Shown: piece after piece, positions 1-11,004 of the stretch
How positions within the stretch are numbered: the first letter of the stretch is position 1
Layout: every line of letters starts with the position of its first letter
Source of the DNA: Rhizomys pruinosus
Lineage: Eukaryota > Chordata > Mammalia > Rodentia > Spalacidae
Assembly (NCBI GenBank): GCA_009823505.1
Contig: VZQC01005910.1
Location: forward strand, 467,998-531,997
Direction of reading: 5' to 3'
DNA length: 64,000 bases
Program-made: the position numbers and the translations under genes
Notes under the pieces: generated by a model
Seen by the model: the letters and a program-made list of their open reading frames with translations, nothing else
What the model was told of the DNA's origin: nothing
Database searches by the model: none

Positions 1-1397
1 CGCAAAACTCGCTGCATGAAACTGTGTGAAATGTTTCAATTATTTCTATAATAACACTTAACATGTTCCAGATCTAGTGCATTAAGCACACCGCCAAGAA
101 ATGTCCTGAGCCTGTGCTGTTTTTCATTTCAGTATATTATAAGGGCATCAAACACATGTTAGGAATATATTTCATATTCTGCATTTGTAAAATATCAAAT
201 TTATATCAGCAGAAACCACAGTGGCTGCACAGGAGCTGCCCCCCAGAGCCCAGCCATTGTGCAATCAAACTCTTAACACCACTTTATCATTTCCAAGAAC
301 TTCCTCTGGTTGAAATAGACAAAATGATTTTCACAACTCACAGCCACTTTCCTTACCTATTTATGACACTGGCTACAAAACACGTACTCACCAAGGATTG
401 TTCTCGAGTTTCTATTGTGTAAATGTGTGCCACTCTTTCTGAAAGTACATATTAAAAATAAAATTGATTTAACTAGATTGCTCATATACCATTTTCTACA
501 TTGAAATCTAGTTTTGTGAAAACCTTGCAGTTTGTTATAATATGCTGTGATTCTCCAGATTATTTTAAGCTATCAAGAAAGAAAATTATTCATCTAGGAA
601 CCTAAATACTTTTATTTTCAAACACTAACCCATTTTGTTACTATACTTTCTGTACCAACAAAATGTTACTATTTTATGAGACATCTAATTACCCTGCAGA
701 ATTTTCTGTCATTTCTAAATATTAAGTCTTTCTCCTGTAAATATGCATGGCAATTTTTTATATTTTAATGATATTTTACCATAATTACAGATGTTGTAGA
801 CTTGTGTAGCACCAAAATGCCTTGTCTTATATTGAATTACTTTCTAGTAGTAAATACCATGGTTACCAGAGTCTCTTCAATGTAGTCAAATTTACAAATC
901 CCAGGCTAATAGCTTGTCCTGGCATAACTCAGCTAGTTTACAATGTCTGAGAGTGCCATCATTCCAACTGGAACCCACATCTCCATCTAACACCCTTCAT
1001 ACATTTCCCTCTTCACATGTATTTACCATTACTGATCCCGATTTGGAACTAGGCTACAATATAAGAAAGCATGTTATAAACATATTTTAAAGGCTCATGT
1101 CTAAAGTGGGCAGAGTTTCAAAAGATCCTCTCTACAGAAGCTTTGCCTAAATGTTCCTTTCTTTAAAATCTTATATTTTAAAACCTTTGGAATTCATGCT
1201 GTTGTTTATTGTGTAATGAACTCCTCTGTTTACATATTTTAAATTATGTATTTTCATATTTATGAATGCATTTATTTAGGGCTGTAAATAAGTCAAATGC
1301 CTTATGCTTTACAAAGTATTGTTCTATAACTATACTATCTCTTCATGAAGGTGTCTAACACTTTTTGTCCAAAGCAGTTGGGAGTGATGCATCTTGG
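1..1397. other. AT-rich unassigned sequence
   Basis: No repeat family, splice-flanked ORF or RNA gene recognised. The longest ORF (114-422, plus) has no family resemblance that I can see and lacks convincing codon bias. Confidence 0.5.
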
Positions 1398-1636
1398 AAA
1401 CAACAACAACAACAACAACAGAAAGGACTGCATCAAAGAACTTACTGAAACAGTGAACTTCTGCTAAAAACAGTCAACTTCCCCATGGAGAATATTGAGA
1501 AAGACTGAGAAAGAGATGAATAGCATGTTTGGCAGAATGCATGAGCTCAGGAGGGGTGAGGGGATGGGGGGACACAGGTCTAGATTTGATAAAAAAAATG
1601 TATGTATAAATAAATAATAAAAATAAATTAAAAAAG
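1398..1636 (+). mobile_element. L1 3' UTR tail, 5'-truncated
   Basis: The text runs from a short CAA run through an 'aaactgaaacagt'-like stretch, 'gactgagaaagag', 'gcagaatgcatgagctcagg', a G-rich block and 'gtctagatttga' to an A-rich tail. The same order of landmarks recurs at 18.9-19.17, 24.0-24.17 and 33.54-33.77 kb, so this is a copy of the same L1 subfamily's 3' end. The CAA run is part of the element (compare 33540). Confidence 0.8.
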
Positions 1637-2580
1637 AGTTGAGTTAATGAACTTATCATCTGTACTATCTTTTTCCCTTTCATAATAACTTTCTAAAATA
1701 TATACTTTATTGACTCCCATGTTGTCTGAGGCATAGCTGGGATTTAGACTGTTTTAGGGAGTTAAAAAGCTTGTATTATCTCTGTTCTTAGCTAACTCAT
1801 GAATTTATTCAAGAAACATGTATTTCTGCATCAGTGCCTCAAACAGGCCTAGTATAGCCATCCTCTGGTTGATGAGTTATGTAGAATTATAAACGCTAAA
1901 ACTTAGAGGTTGCACAGAACCTCACCATGAATGTATATAAAGCTAGAGCACAATTGTATTAGAGTTTAAAGAATAAAACTTGGGATAGGATAGCAAGCTG
2001 TAACTTTCAGCAGCTTCCCAGAAGAGGAGGACCGAGGAGAGAAGGACAAAAGCCATTTAAGACAGCATGTGTGTTAGGCTCAGAGACATGGTAGACTAGA
2101 AACCACATGGTGGACATGGGAGGTTTAAAGCAAGAGGAAGGAATCCTCAAAGGTCGGGTAAGCCAAGTCTTAGAGAAAGCATGCTTAGAAAAGAGATGGG
2201 AAGAAGAAGAGGGGAAGTTGTGCTATTCTGAATAATTTTGGAAAGCTGGCAGACTTAGGAAGCTGTGTGGCTTTGGCCCAATAAGCTACTGCTCAGGTAT
2301 ATTTTTATATCTCAAGTTCTAAAATTATTATATCCTACCTTAATCTTTCAATAAATATAAATGCTAAGCTTATCTCTATCTCCATTCTCCCACAACCCTG
2401 TTAGGCTGAGCCCAAAGGTTACACTACTCTCCTTCTGAGAATCTACAGGTTATCTCACCCATGACCCCTACATGAATGCTCCCATAGCTTTCCTGGGCCT
2501 TTGGGATGTTTTATCCTTTCCATCTTCTGTGAAGCATCCTGTGTTACTTGCATTGACCTCCTGTGTCCTTGCATTGACAG
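1637..2580. other. Unassigned unique sequence
   Basis: No recognisable repeat or coding signal on either strand. Confidence 0.4.
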
Positions 2581-2818
2581 ACACAACATCGACACATGGA
2601 CACCATAGATACACACATGTTTGCTCATACATAAACATATACACACAGGCAAATACACAAATGTACACATATGCATACACATGCACATGTAGGTGTGCAT
2701 AAACACACATACATGATGCACACATATGCTTAAATATACACACGCACATAAACACAAATATACATGCACACATAACTGTATACAGATATACACATTCATA
2801 CACATACACACACACACA
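2581..2818. repeat. CA-rich imperfect microsatellite
   Basis: About 240 bp of ACACAT/ACATAC variants. It produces long spurious ORFs rich in Cys/Val/Met/Tyr on minus and Thr/His on plus, which are not genes. Confidence 0.9.
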
Positions 2819-2999
2819 TTAGAGAAAATAAAGCCATAGGACATATATATTTATGCCTTTGCCTGATTAGCTCAATTAATCAAATGCCCATGGAATTTAA
2901 ATGAGCATGTGCTTCCTTTTGAGAGCTCCTGGTTCTTTCCCTGAAGTTAGTATGTGCTGTAGAACATGGAACTTTGCTTGCACATAACTGAGGAGACTT

Positions 3000-3545
3000 T
3001 ATTGCATTATTATTTATTGGTTAAATTAGTGTCATATACGTATGCAATACATTTTTTGTCACCCTCTCGCCTTGCTCTCAGCCCCATCTAACCCTACCCA
3101 TGCCCCCCCCCTTAACTGTCCCTTTCCCACATTTATGACTTTGGGGTTTATTTTGTGATCCATTTAGTATAGCCTGGGTCATCTGTGTGACAATTTGAGT
3201 GAAACTATCCTTTGGAGCTTGCTGGAATTACCAGGGGGGGACAAGACTGAGGAAGTAATTCCCTCTTTCCGTGAATGTACTGAGGATAATGGCTGTTGTG
3301 TGCTCAGCTCTAGGCAAGGCATTACCATCCCCTTTAAGGTTCGGGGAAGAGGGGGCAAAAAGAAAGGAAGACTCTGAAGACAGGAAGAAGTCCTGTAAAT
3401 GTCATCTCCTGAGCAAGACTGAGATGTTGCAATTACATTCTCACAGCAGCTGCAGATGCCTGTCCTGGTTCCGAGCCTATCAGTGTAGGAAGCTTTTCTT
3501 TTTATGCCGAACAGGGACCACGCGGCCCTGCTAAGGCGGATGAGG
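3000..3545 (+). mobile_element. Rodent interspersed repeat, probably L1-derived
   Basis: The stretch 'tttattttgtgatccattta ... catctgtgtgaca ... gaaactatcc' followed by a CT-rich segment resembles a high-copy rodent segment I associate with L1 untranslated sequence. Family assignment is from memory and uncertain. Confidence 0.35.
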
Positions 3546-3569
3546 ACACAGCACCCACTTTTCGGACAC

Positions 3570-4200
3570 TGTGGGGAGCTGGCCCCTCGGCACAGAGGCC
3601 AGCTGGCTACTTCCCGTAGCCCAACCTAAGTGGTAACTCCAATTTAGGCTCTTAGCCTGGACCCACGAGACACGTATTCTACTCTTGGCTGTGACTTGTC
3701 ACCTGCCCAGAGCCGGGACAGGAATTTCAGGCTGATGGCTGATCGCCTCCCTTCAGCCTGCCCATTCACAACACCAGCTACCCAGATTGGTGGTCCGCAA
3801 AGGGAAGCTTTTTCCAACCCACTGGCCACCCTAACGAAATTCAGGCCTACCTTAGCCTGTATGCATGCACAATAATTAATTAAAAAATAACGGCTGGGAA
3901 CTCTGTGATGATGTTACTGTGGAATTCATATTTACTCGTTACCACAGCTTGCTTTTATAAACTAAAGGACGTCAGTTCCCAGGACCAAAAATAAGCCCTC
4001 CAACTCCTCATCACTGCACACCTTGCCCCACCCAGTATCATATACGTAGGCCATGCTGCTTGCTCCTCCTTGGGGCGGGGCTAGACTCTTGGCCATGCGG
4101 TGCCCTGAGGCATGCCAGCTGGACAGCTAGCCTGCAATTCAAGCTGGTTTCCCTACATATCAGTAGTCAGGCATGAATGGAGGAGAGGCCCAGATGGCCC
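3570..4200. other. GC-richer island, possible solo LTR
   Basis: Begins with TGTGGGGAGCTGG at 3570, the kind of start seen in ERVK-class rodent LTRs, and shares 'ctaagtggtaa' near 3627. It is richer in GC and CpG than its flanks. The right end and any target duplication could not be defined, so an LTR origin is only a possibility. Confidence 0.25.
3952..4081 (-). promoter_or_regulatory. Promoter-like motif cluster (GC box, CRE-like, TATA)
   Basis: Read on the minus strand: GCCCCGCCCC at 4081-4072, TGACGTCC at 3974-3967, and TATAAAAG at 3959-3952. This is the order and approximate spacing of a TATA promoter, predicting initiation near 3925. The downstream minus ORF (3829-3644) begins with GTG, not ATG, and is not supported as a gene. 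The cluster may belong to an LTR or be coincidental. Confidence 0.25.
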
Positions 4201-4249
4201 TGCGATTCATTGCTGAACTATTTTATTGTTTTTAAGAAAGGCAGCTTTA

Positions 4250-4403
4250 GCTGGGCGTGGTGGCGCACGCCTTTAATCCTAGCACTTGGGAGGCAGAGGC
4301 AGGCGGATCTTGTGAGTTCAAGGACAGCCTGGTCTCCAGAGTGAGTTCCAGGACAGCTTGGGGCTACAGGGAGACCCTATCTCCAAAAGACCAAAAAAAA
4401 AAA
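4250..4403 (+). mobile_element. B1 SINE, full length
   Basis: Starts GCTGGGCGTGGTGGCGCACG, contains the internal 'gagttcaaggacagcctggtc', and ends in an A-tail. Flanked by a 7-bp target duplication AGCTTTA (4243-4249 and 4404-4410). Confidence 0.95.
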
Positions 4404-5094
4404 AGCTTTATTAATAAGATGCACACTAACTTGAGCAATTATGTTACAGAAGAAAGTGTCAGCAAATGTCCTTCTTGAAGGCCTTATGAACTGGGAGTTC
4501 ATTGATACATGCCCTGTTTGTTTCTGAAGAAAGTTTATTATTTGCTAATGTACTAATCATATTAAACAGCTTCACTTGTTTCTTAGTGTCCTAATCCATA
4601 ACCCTAAAGGGAATCACACAGAAACAAAATATGCCTAAAATTTCCCAGATGGTCATGGATATTGTTTAATCAACTTCACAATTTGATCAAATTCAGAGGT
4701 GGTTTAGGATGTTTGAGTGGTAATACCCACAAATCAAAATGTTGAACTTACAGCAAACCAAAATGAATAATCAACCCATAAAAAAAAAAAAAAAAAAAAC
4801 AATATCCAAGCATATTGTTACCTAGAAGGCCCATGTTTGAGGGAGCCAGATATTTGTGAAATTCTACATGGCCTTCTGGCACATTTTGTATGGGAGTCCT
4901 ATTTTCTCACACTAGAATTTGTTAGCATTTCATCTTATTTTCTTATGAGGCAGAAGATAGTCATGTGAAAGGTTGTTTTTTTTTTATTTTCACTTCCCTA
5001 TTAATTTACAATGCTCATGAATTTTTGTGTTGCCCAAAGAAAAATGCCCTCTACAAACCCAGTTACTCTAGAATTATACAAAAGAGGGAATTTA

Positions 5095-5280
5095 GGGCCA
5101 GCGACATGGCTCATTGCCACAAAGCCTGACAAACTGAGGTCAATCACCCAGGACCCACATGGTGGAAGGAGAGAGTTGATCCCTGAAAGGTGTTCTCCGG
5201 ACTCTACATATGTTGTGGCCTATGCACATACACACCCATGAACACACATGAAAACTATACTATACAATTTAAAAATTAAG
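5095..5280 (+). mobile_element. B3-type SINE
   Basis: Contains 'gcgacatggctca', 'aggacccacatggtggaagg' and 'gttctccggactctacat', typical of B2/B3-family bodies. A short match GAATTTA on both sides (5087, 5284) may be the target duplication. Confidence 0.75.
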
Positions 5281-5500
5281 CGAATTTAATGGCTAACAAT
5301 GGATAGGCCAAGTCTCTCTTGTTTCTGAGCTCTTGGTAATTCATTTTACACTGCTCATAGGCCATCCATTCTGTTTCAGGCAGGGTCCTAGTTATCGTTC
5401 ATCAGTTACCATAAGCTAATTTCAGCCAAGTGTTACCTCATGAAATGTTCACAGTGGATGAGTCATATCTTACTGTTACCCCCAACTGAATACATGAAAA
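5281..5500. other. Unassigned sequence
   Basis: Nothing recognised. Confidence 0.4.
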
Positions 5501-5504
5501 CACT

Positions 5505-5552
<48 letters not shown>
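5505..5552. repeat. (GA)n microsatellite
   Basis: Near-perfect GA dinucleotide tract of about 48 bp. Confidence 0.97.
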
Positions 5553-5555
<3 letters not shown>

Positions 5556-6129
5556 AGTAATGTTTACAGTGTCACACCTCTAGCTACATAGTTAAAGGGG
5601 TCTTAAATTTCAACTCGGGCACCCTGGCTCAAGGGTTCTCTTGTTATCTGATGCAAATACTCCTGCTGACTTAACCCTGACCCTCTGTAGATTTATTTTT
5701 AATAGAAACAGGTATTTACTATAAATGACTGAACATTAACCTTTTCTGGTTCTGAAGACCAGATAGTCTGTGGTAAGCACACACTCCTCTAGGACAGCAG
5801 AACTTCCTCTTGGTAGTGCACGTCCAAACAGACAGACATCAGTACTTCAAGAAAACTGTTATGAAAGCAGCTAGCTATGTGGATTTGGCCTCGGTCTCTT
5901 TTTTAATTTGCTGAACACTAGACTGGAAGAAAAAAACATTTATCATACAGCAAACACATAAGGATGTCAGCTCCGTCAATTATAAGTTCAAGAATGGTCT
6001 GAGACAAGTGCCAATGTGGTGACACAAAGCTGGGGAGGAACTGTGTAGACAGAGCTTAGCAAAGACCTCAGAGGGCTCCATCCAAGGCAGGGCCCAAGAA
6101 AGCAGCAGTGCATAGGCCACTGAGAGGCT
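5553..6129. other. Unassigned sequence
   Basis: No feature recognised. Confidence 0.4.
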
Positions 6130-6149
6130 AGGAGGATGTTGGTGTATGT

Positions 6150-6690
6150 ATGTATGGTTTAAGTGTGTATGTTTGCATACTTGTGTGCATTTATGTGTGT
6201 ATGTTTGAATGTGTATTTGTATGTGTGTGCACGTATATGTGTACATGTATTTGTGTATTGTGTGTATATATGTCTACATGCATGGATTGGTCATGCATAT
6301 GTGTGTATGCATTGTGCATATATATATGTTTGGATGTGTATTTGTATCTGTGCATGCATGTATATGTGTACATGTATTTGTGTGTACATATGTCTACATG
6401 TATGTAATGTTCACACATGTATGTGTATGCATTGTACATATGTATATGTTTGGATGTGTATTTGTATCTGTGCATGCATGTATATGTGTACATGCATTCA
6501 TGTGTTGTGTGTGTACATATGTCTACATGTATGGATTGGTCACATATATCTGTATATGCATTGCGCATATGCATATGTTTGGATGTGTATTTGTATGTGT
6601 GCATGTATGTCTATGTGTACATGTGTACATGTATTTTGTGTTGGGTGTAGGTATAACTACATGTATTTATTGTTCATTCATGTATGTGTA
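6150..6690. repeat. Tandem minisatellite, about 125-bp unit, four copies
   Basis: The anchor GTGTATTTGTAT recurs at 6211, 6336, 6456 and 6585 (spacings 125, 120 and 129). Each is followed by a TATATGTGTACATG-like block, a GTCTACATG block and an 'attggtca'-like block. It is a higher-order repeat within TG/TA-rich DNA. All ORFs here (rich in Cys, Val, Tyr, Met) are artefacts of the repeat. Confidence 0.85.
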
Positions 6691-6762
6691 TGCAGTGTGT
6701 ATATGTGTTCTGTGTGTATTACGAATATGTGAATAAATGTGTGTGAATGTGTGTGTGTCCAT

Positions 6763-6809
<47 letters not shown>

Positions 6810-6940
6810 CATGTCTCTATGTCTGTGCTTGTTCATTGTGTGTATATTTGTGTATGTGTGTTTATGTGTTTTTATATGTGTACCTGTGCATGAATGTATG
6901 TGTGTATGTGTGTGCTTGTCTGCTTCCATGTATCTTGACA
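6691..6940. repeat. TG-rich microsatellite with perfect (AT)n core
   Basis: Continues the TG-rich tract; 6765-6796 is an uninterrupted AT dinucleotide run flanked by TG repeats. Confidence 0.9.
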
Positions 6941-6959
6941 TGTGTTTCCTTTTTCTCAG

Positions 6960-7600
6960 TAAAAATGGCTGGATCCAAACCTGAATGCACCTAGCAAACT
7001 GTGTCCGTTTTACCAATGCCTGTCCAGGTGGGAGGACCCCACCGCCTCATGCCAGCTGAACTTGGGCTGAGGCATCTTGCAGGTAACATTTGCAGGTGTT
7101 CCCTGACTGTAAACAGTTACCTCACATTACCTCAGAGCATGAAGCCATGCTTGCACACAGCGCCAGCTGCCACAGCAGGGCTTAACTGAGAGGCTGGCTT
7201 CTGGAAGTCATTTTCTACCACGTGCTCACTTTGATAAATCTGCAAAATAACTTAAGCAAAGAGAAGCGGGGTGATTTTTCTTCTTTCATTTTTTTCCCTT
7301 CCCTGGGCCCAGCTCAGCTGTAAAACTAAGTCCCTTTATCACGGAAGTCTCCACTCTATAATCAATTGACTTTTCAGGGTTTGCATTTGTGCATGTGTGT
7401 CTCCTCCTGAGCCACTAAATCGTCTCAGCTGCTCTGGATTTGGGTTGATGGTGATTGCTGAGGTGGGAAAGACAATGCTTACATGTGTCGGCTACTTTTT
7501 CACAAGGTATAGGAATCAAGGAAGAGAGTTTTAGGTGTTAGTGGAGTTTGCAAGCTATATAGATTACTTAGCCCATTTTTTTATTTTTAAATTGTTTCTG
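6960..7600. other. Repeat-free sequence
   Basis: Moderate GC, no recognised SINE/L1 and no convincing ORF. It contains a CACGTG-like E-box ('accacgtgct', about 7219) and several pyrimidine tracts. It could be a conserved noncoding element, but this cannot be shown without alignment. Confidence 0.3.
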
Positions 7601-7682
7601 ATCATTTATTCTTAGATATGAATTCACAATATGGACCATGACACACTTTCATGTTTCAGAGACTATAAGAACTTGGCCAAGC

Positions 7683-7905
7683 AACTGGAGATATGGCTCA
7701 GCAGTTAAGAGCTCTGGTTGCTTTTGCAAAGGACCCAGGTTCAGTTCCCAGCACCTACCTGGTGACTAACAATTGTCCATAACTCTAGCTTCAGGAAATC
7801 TAATGGCCTCTTCTGACCTCCATGGTCATTGAACATCACTGGTACACTTACATACATGCAGGCAATATACTTATACACATAAAAAATAAAAATAATAAAT
7901 AACAT
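7683..7905 (+). mobile_element. B2/B3-family SINE
   Basis: 'ctggagatatggctcagcag' (box A region), 'caggttcagttcccagcacc' (box B region), 'cctcttctgacctccatgg' and an A-rich tail. Confidence 0.9.
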
Positions 7906-8234
7906 GGCCAAATGACAATTTATGTAGATTCTGTTAACAGAATATTATCTGAGGAGATGGTTTGTATGCTAATTTGTAAAGTAAGTCTTCTAGAATCACT
8001 ACTATGTTATGCATATATCTGTGTGCTTGGGTATGGACATGCTACTTTTACTTGACCTAACATGTGAAGTAAAGTGATCAATTCAAGATCTTAATTGTAT
8101 TCTGTGAGAAGAGAGGGTAATCCAGGCTTTTAAATCTTTGGTTCTAGTCCCCCTAATGGTCTTTCCCTTCACCCAAGTCTTTCTTAGTAGTATATAGAAT
8201 AGGTCAGTGTGGTAGTGTGAATCCTCAGACTTCG

Positions 8235-8236
<2 letters not shown>

Positions 8237-8282
<46 letters not shown>
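8237..8282. repeat. (TG)n microsatellite
   Basis: Perfect GT dinucleotides of about 46 bp, lying at the tail of the adjacent minus-strand B4 SINE, where such tracts often grow. Confidence 0.97.
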
Positions 8283-8285
<3 letters not shown>

Positions 8286-8515
8286 CACGCATGCATGCAG
8301 GGGTGCACATCTGCACAGGAGAGCAGAGGTCGACCTGGGATGGACCCCATTCTTTAGGTGCTGTGCATCTTATTTTTTGAGGCAGGGTCTCTCGCTGGGA
8401 CTTGTGGCTTGGCAATTAGGCTAGGCTGGCTGGACAGTGAGCTCCAGAGAGCTATTTAAATCCCCCTCCCCAATACTGGGATTGCCAATGCATACCACCA
8501 TGCATAGCTTTTGCT
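8283..8515 (-). mobile_element. B4 SINE (ID-B1 chimera)
   Basis: On plus the order is: tail (TG)n, 'gcagaggtcgacctgg', 'gaggcagggtctctcgctgg', 'aggctggctggacagtgagc', 'tactgggattgccaatgcat'. This is a minus-oriented B4. Confidence 0.75.
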
Positions 8516-8539
8516 TAACTGAATTTTTGTACATTTCAT

Positions 8540-8625
8540 GCAATAAATATTAAGCATATTTAGACATCCCCCCATCCTCAGCCCTCCATAGCATTCTGTC
8601 ATATGTGTTAAGATCTACCAAGTCA
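8540..8625 (-). mobile_element. L1 3' UTR fragment
   Basis: 'ccctccatagcattctgtca' and flanking text are the reverse complement of the 'atgacagaat...catgagctc' block seen in the other L1 tails. Short and diverged. Confidence 0.45.
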
Positions 8626-8814
8626 AGCTTTTCTAGGTCCTAGAGCTTGCAAGGCAAGCTATCTCCCCAATACGAAGGTTCTGGATTTTAGTTTGCAAAG
8701 GTGATAAGGAGCTATGTGACTTGAAAAAACAGATTTCATCATCCCCTAATAAAACAAAGAATGTCATTTCATGTTTATCTTAATGGAATCTCAATTATGT
8801 TTTCGTCTGGATAG

Positions 8815-9110
8815 TATAAATTTCCTGCTATGTTTGTAAATGGTGTGGCAAGACCCATCCCATTGTGGGTGACACTATGCCCTAGGCAGAGGGTCTGGAA
8901 GAGTGTAACAGAGGGCAGAACTAGCAGTAGAGAAAGCATAAACGTGTTCATTCACTGCCCTTGACTGCGAATGTGGTGCTATAATTTCCTGTCTTGACTT
9001 TGCCACAATAATATCTGTAGCCTGGAAATATAAACCATAGGAATCCTTCCCTTCTTTTTTGTCAGGATATTTTATCACAGCAACAGAAACAAGCTAGGAT
9101 GGAAATTGCT
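8815..9110 (+). mobile_element. Rodent interspersed repeat (family name uncertain)
   Basis: 'cccattgtgggtgacactatgcc' through to the end motif 'ttttatcacagcaacagaaa' matches a common rodent repeat also present at 25.83-26.23 and 56.35-56.79 kb. I cannot name the family reliably. Confidence 0.6.
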
Positions 9111-9560
9111 ATTACAGATGCATATGGCTAACATTATTGGAATTAGGATTTAATTCACACCATTATTTTCTTCTGTGATGCTCATTTTGTGTATTATGTC
9201 TCTCATTTACTTTTTGATAATAAATCTCTGATTATTCTTGTCTTTTCCAGAGCAAGAATTTTCCATCGTTTCTGTAATGGAATAGTTAAATACACTCAGC
9301 TTTGAAGGAACACAGTGGCTGGCTGGTGCTACTGTGCACTTCTGTCCTAGGGTCAAGGCAAGCTCTACTGACAACACCCATGACTGTGAGTGTCACCAAG
9401 TTCCAAGAAAGTCTTTTTTTCACAGCATGGAAATTTGAGTTTCATGCATTTTTCACATTTTTAGCTATTAGTCTTCTTTAGAAACAGCAAGAAAGGGAGG
9501 ATTAAGTTTTGTTTTCTCTTTTTGTTGGTATTTTGGCTTGGGGGTTTTATTGTTGTTGTT
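9111..9560. other. Unassigned sequence
   Basis: Nothing recognised. Confidence 0.4.
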
Positions 9561-9564
9561 TTGT

Positions 9565-9705
9565 ATTATTTTTTTCTTGAGAAAGGGTCTCCTCATAGCC
9601 CCAGATGGCCTAGAACACTCTATGTAGATCAGGCAGGTTTTGACCTCGCAGAAATCCACCTGCTCTGCCTACCCAGTGCTGCAGTTAAAGGCATGAGCAC
9701 CATTG
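9565..9705 (-). mobile_element. B1 SINE, diverged
   Basis: 'gagaaagggtctcctcatag', 'tctatgtagatcaggcaggt' and 'gcagttaaaggcatgagc' are B1 landmarks in reverse orientation. Confidence 0.85.
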
Positions 9706-9975
9706 ACCAGTCTGTGATTAGTTTTTGATCATCCAAAATACTAATTTATGTTTTAAGCCGCATGAGGTAGAGAAGGTCAGCTTTAAGCTTAGATGCAGTA
9801 TACTGAGCAGAGGAACAGTAAGAAAGAAGTCATCCCAATTTCCAGGCTTCCCATTCAATTCAATTTCCAGAAATACTGTTTTATAAATATCTTAAAATAT
9901 ATTCAATAACACCTATTTCCTTCTAGCCAGTAGACCTCTGCCAATAAAGTTCAGATTGATAGTTTGGACAGTTTG

Positions 9976-10008
9976 TGTGCATATGTGTATGTGTATGTGT
10001 GTATTGCC

Positions 10009-10056
<48 letters not shown>

Positions 10057-10060
10057 CATA
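9976..10060. repeat. (TG)n/(TA)n compound microsatellite
   Basis: TGTATG repeats followed by a perfect TA run of about 38 bp. Confidence 0.93.
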
Positions 10061-10121
10061 GCACATATACAAAGGACAGAGCAGAATATCAGATGTGTTT
10101 CTAAACCCCTTTCCACCTTAT

Positions 10122-10325
10122 CATTATGAGATAGGATCTCTCACCGAGACAGATCATCATCAGCATTCTGGCTAGGCTGGCTGGCTAGTAAACTCTTGGG
10201 ATCTTTCTGTCTCCATCTGCCATAAGGTATGTGCTTGGCTTTTGATGTGGGTGCTGAGGATTTGAACTGAGGTCCTCATGCCTGCATGGCAAGTGTTCTT
10301 GCCTGTTGTACCATCTCCCTGGCCC
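10122..10325 (-). mobile_element. B4 SINE
   Basis: 'gagataggatctctcaccg', 'aggctggctggctagtaaac', 'tgtgggtgctgaggatttga', ending 'ccatctccctggcc': a reverse-oriented B4 with its ID-like head at the right end. Confidence 0.8.
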
Positions 10326-10731
10326 TGACACCTACCTTTGTACATCTGGTTCACTGTAAGGAGCAACTTGTGTCACTAATACTATACAGTTTTAGACTAA
10401 AATATTAAACTGGAGGTCACAGAGAAGACTGCCCATTGATATGCAAGGTTAACAGCTTGTGCAATATTTAAATGGCAGAGCCAGACTACAAACAGATGAC
10501 TACACAAAATTAGTTTCACTGTTGTTTCTGGAAACCCATCCAAAACAAAGTCAGAACCCTAACAACCATCTCTTTGACACTTTGTTAATTCTAGGTTAAA
10601 GATGTTGACCCAGTTATTTTTCCCTTGTTTTAGAGTTTGATGATAATACTAGGTATTCAGATAAATGCTTGTGGCCTACCAAATAGCTCCAGTTTGCAGG
10701 TGAAATTTTGGAACCAGCAAGGTTGCTTCAT
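10326..10731. other. Unassigned; would be 3' UTR if 10732 is a stop codon
   Basis: Lies immediately downstream, on minus, of the candidate terminal exon. No canonical AATAAA on the minus strand was seen close by, which weakens but does not exclude a 3' UTR. Confidence 0.25.
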
Positions 10732-11004
10732 CTAACCGCTGTCTCTGTTTATACCAAGCATTTTCAAACAATCTAAAAAAATCTTTAGGTGATTATCCTT
10801 TGAAACTTGTTCCAGCATCCACAATAAAATGTGATTTTCCTTTTGGTTTGTCCAAGTGGATGCATCCCTAATAGATTTCCTAATCAAATCTGAGACGAGA
10901 TCTTCTGAAGCATTCGTAGCTAAAATATCACTTAAGGCCACCCTTAAAATCCAGACATCTTTCATTCTCATGCAAACAGACACCAGGATGGAAAGGTGAT
11001 GCAT
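10732..11004 (-). CDS. Candidate terminal coding exon, death-fold-like C-terminus
   Basis: An ATG-initiated ORF of 90 codons that overlaps no repeat I recognise. From about residue 13 the translation looks like a helical globular protein: 'MKDVWILRVALSDILA', then 'DLVSDLIRKSIRD', then 'ILLWMLEQVSKDN', then 'LKIFLDCLKMLG', ending INRDSG-stop. Helices spaced this way, with an 'LLxWxxx...L...L...LG' ending, recall the C-terminal half of a death domain; this is pattern recognition, not a match. A splice acceptor is plausible near 10969 (pyrimidine-rich run then ATGAG before AATGAAAG) or at AATGAAAG before ATGTCTGG, so the first dozen residues may be intronic. No family can be named; a death-domain gene such as DTHD1 is only a guess. 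It could also be a chance ORF or pseudogene fragment. Confidence 0.35.
   Translation of the reverse strand: MHHLSILVSVCMRMKDVWILRVALSDILATNASEDLVSDLIRKSIRDASTWTNQKENHILLWMLEQVSKDNHLKIFLDCLKMLGINRDSG

Noticed and set aside
2455..2844. Overlapping 115-129-residue Cys/Val/Met-rich ORFs
   Set aside because: They are translations of a CA-rich microsatellite, open in several frames at once.
3644..3829. 61-residue minus ORF downstream of the promoter-like motifs
   Set aside because: It starts with GTG, not ATG, which is not a normal eukaryotic start, and shows no family resemblance.
6150..6690. CRISPR-like regular repeat
   Set aside because: The period of about 125 bp comes from a continuous minisatellite without short identical repeats and unique spacers, and the genome is a rodent's.
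6150..7016. ORFs of up to 189 residues on both strands
   Set aside because: All follow the TG/TA minisatellite period; Cys/Val/Tyr or Thr/His composition is dictated by the repeat.
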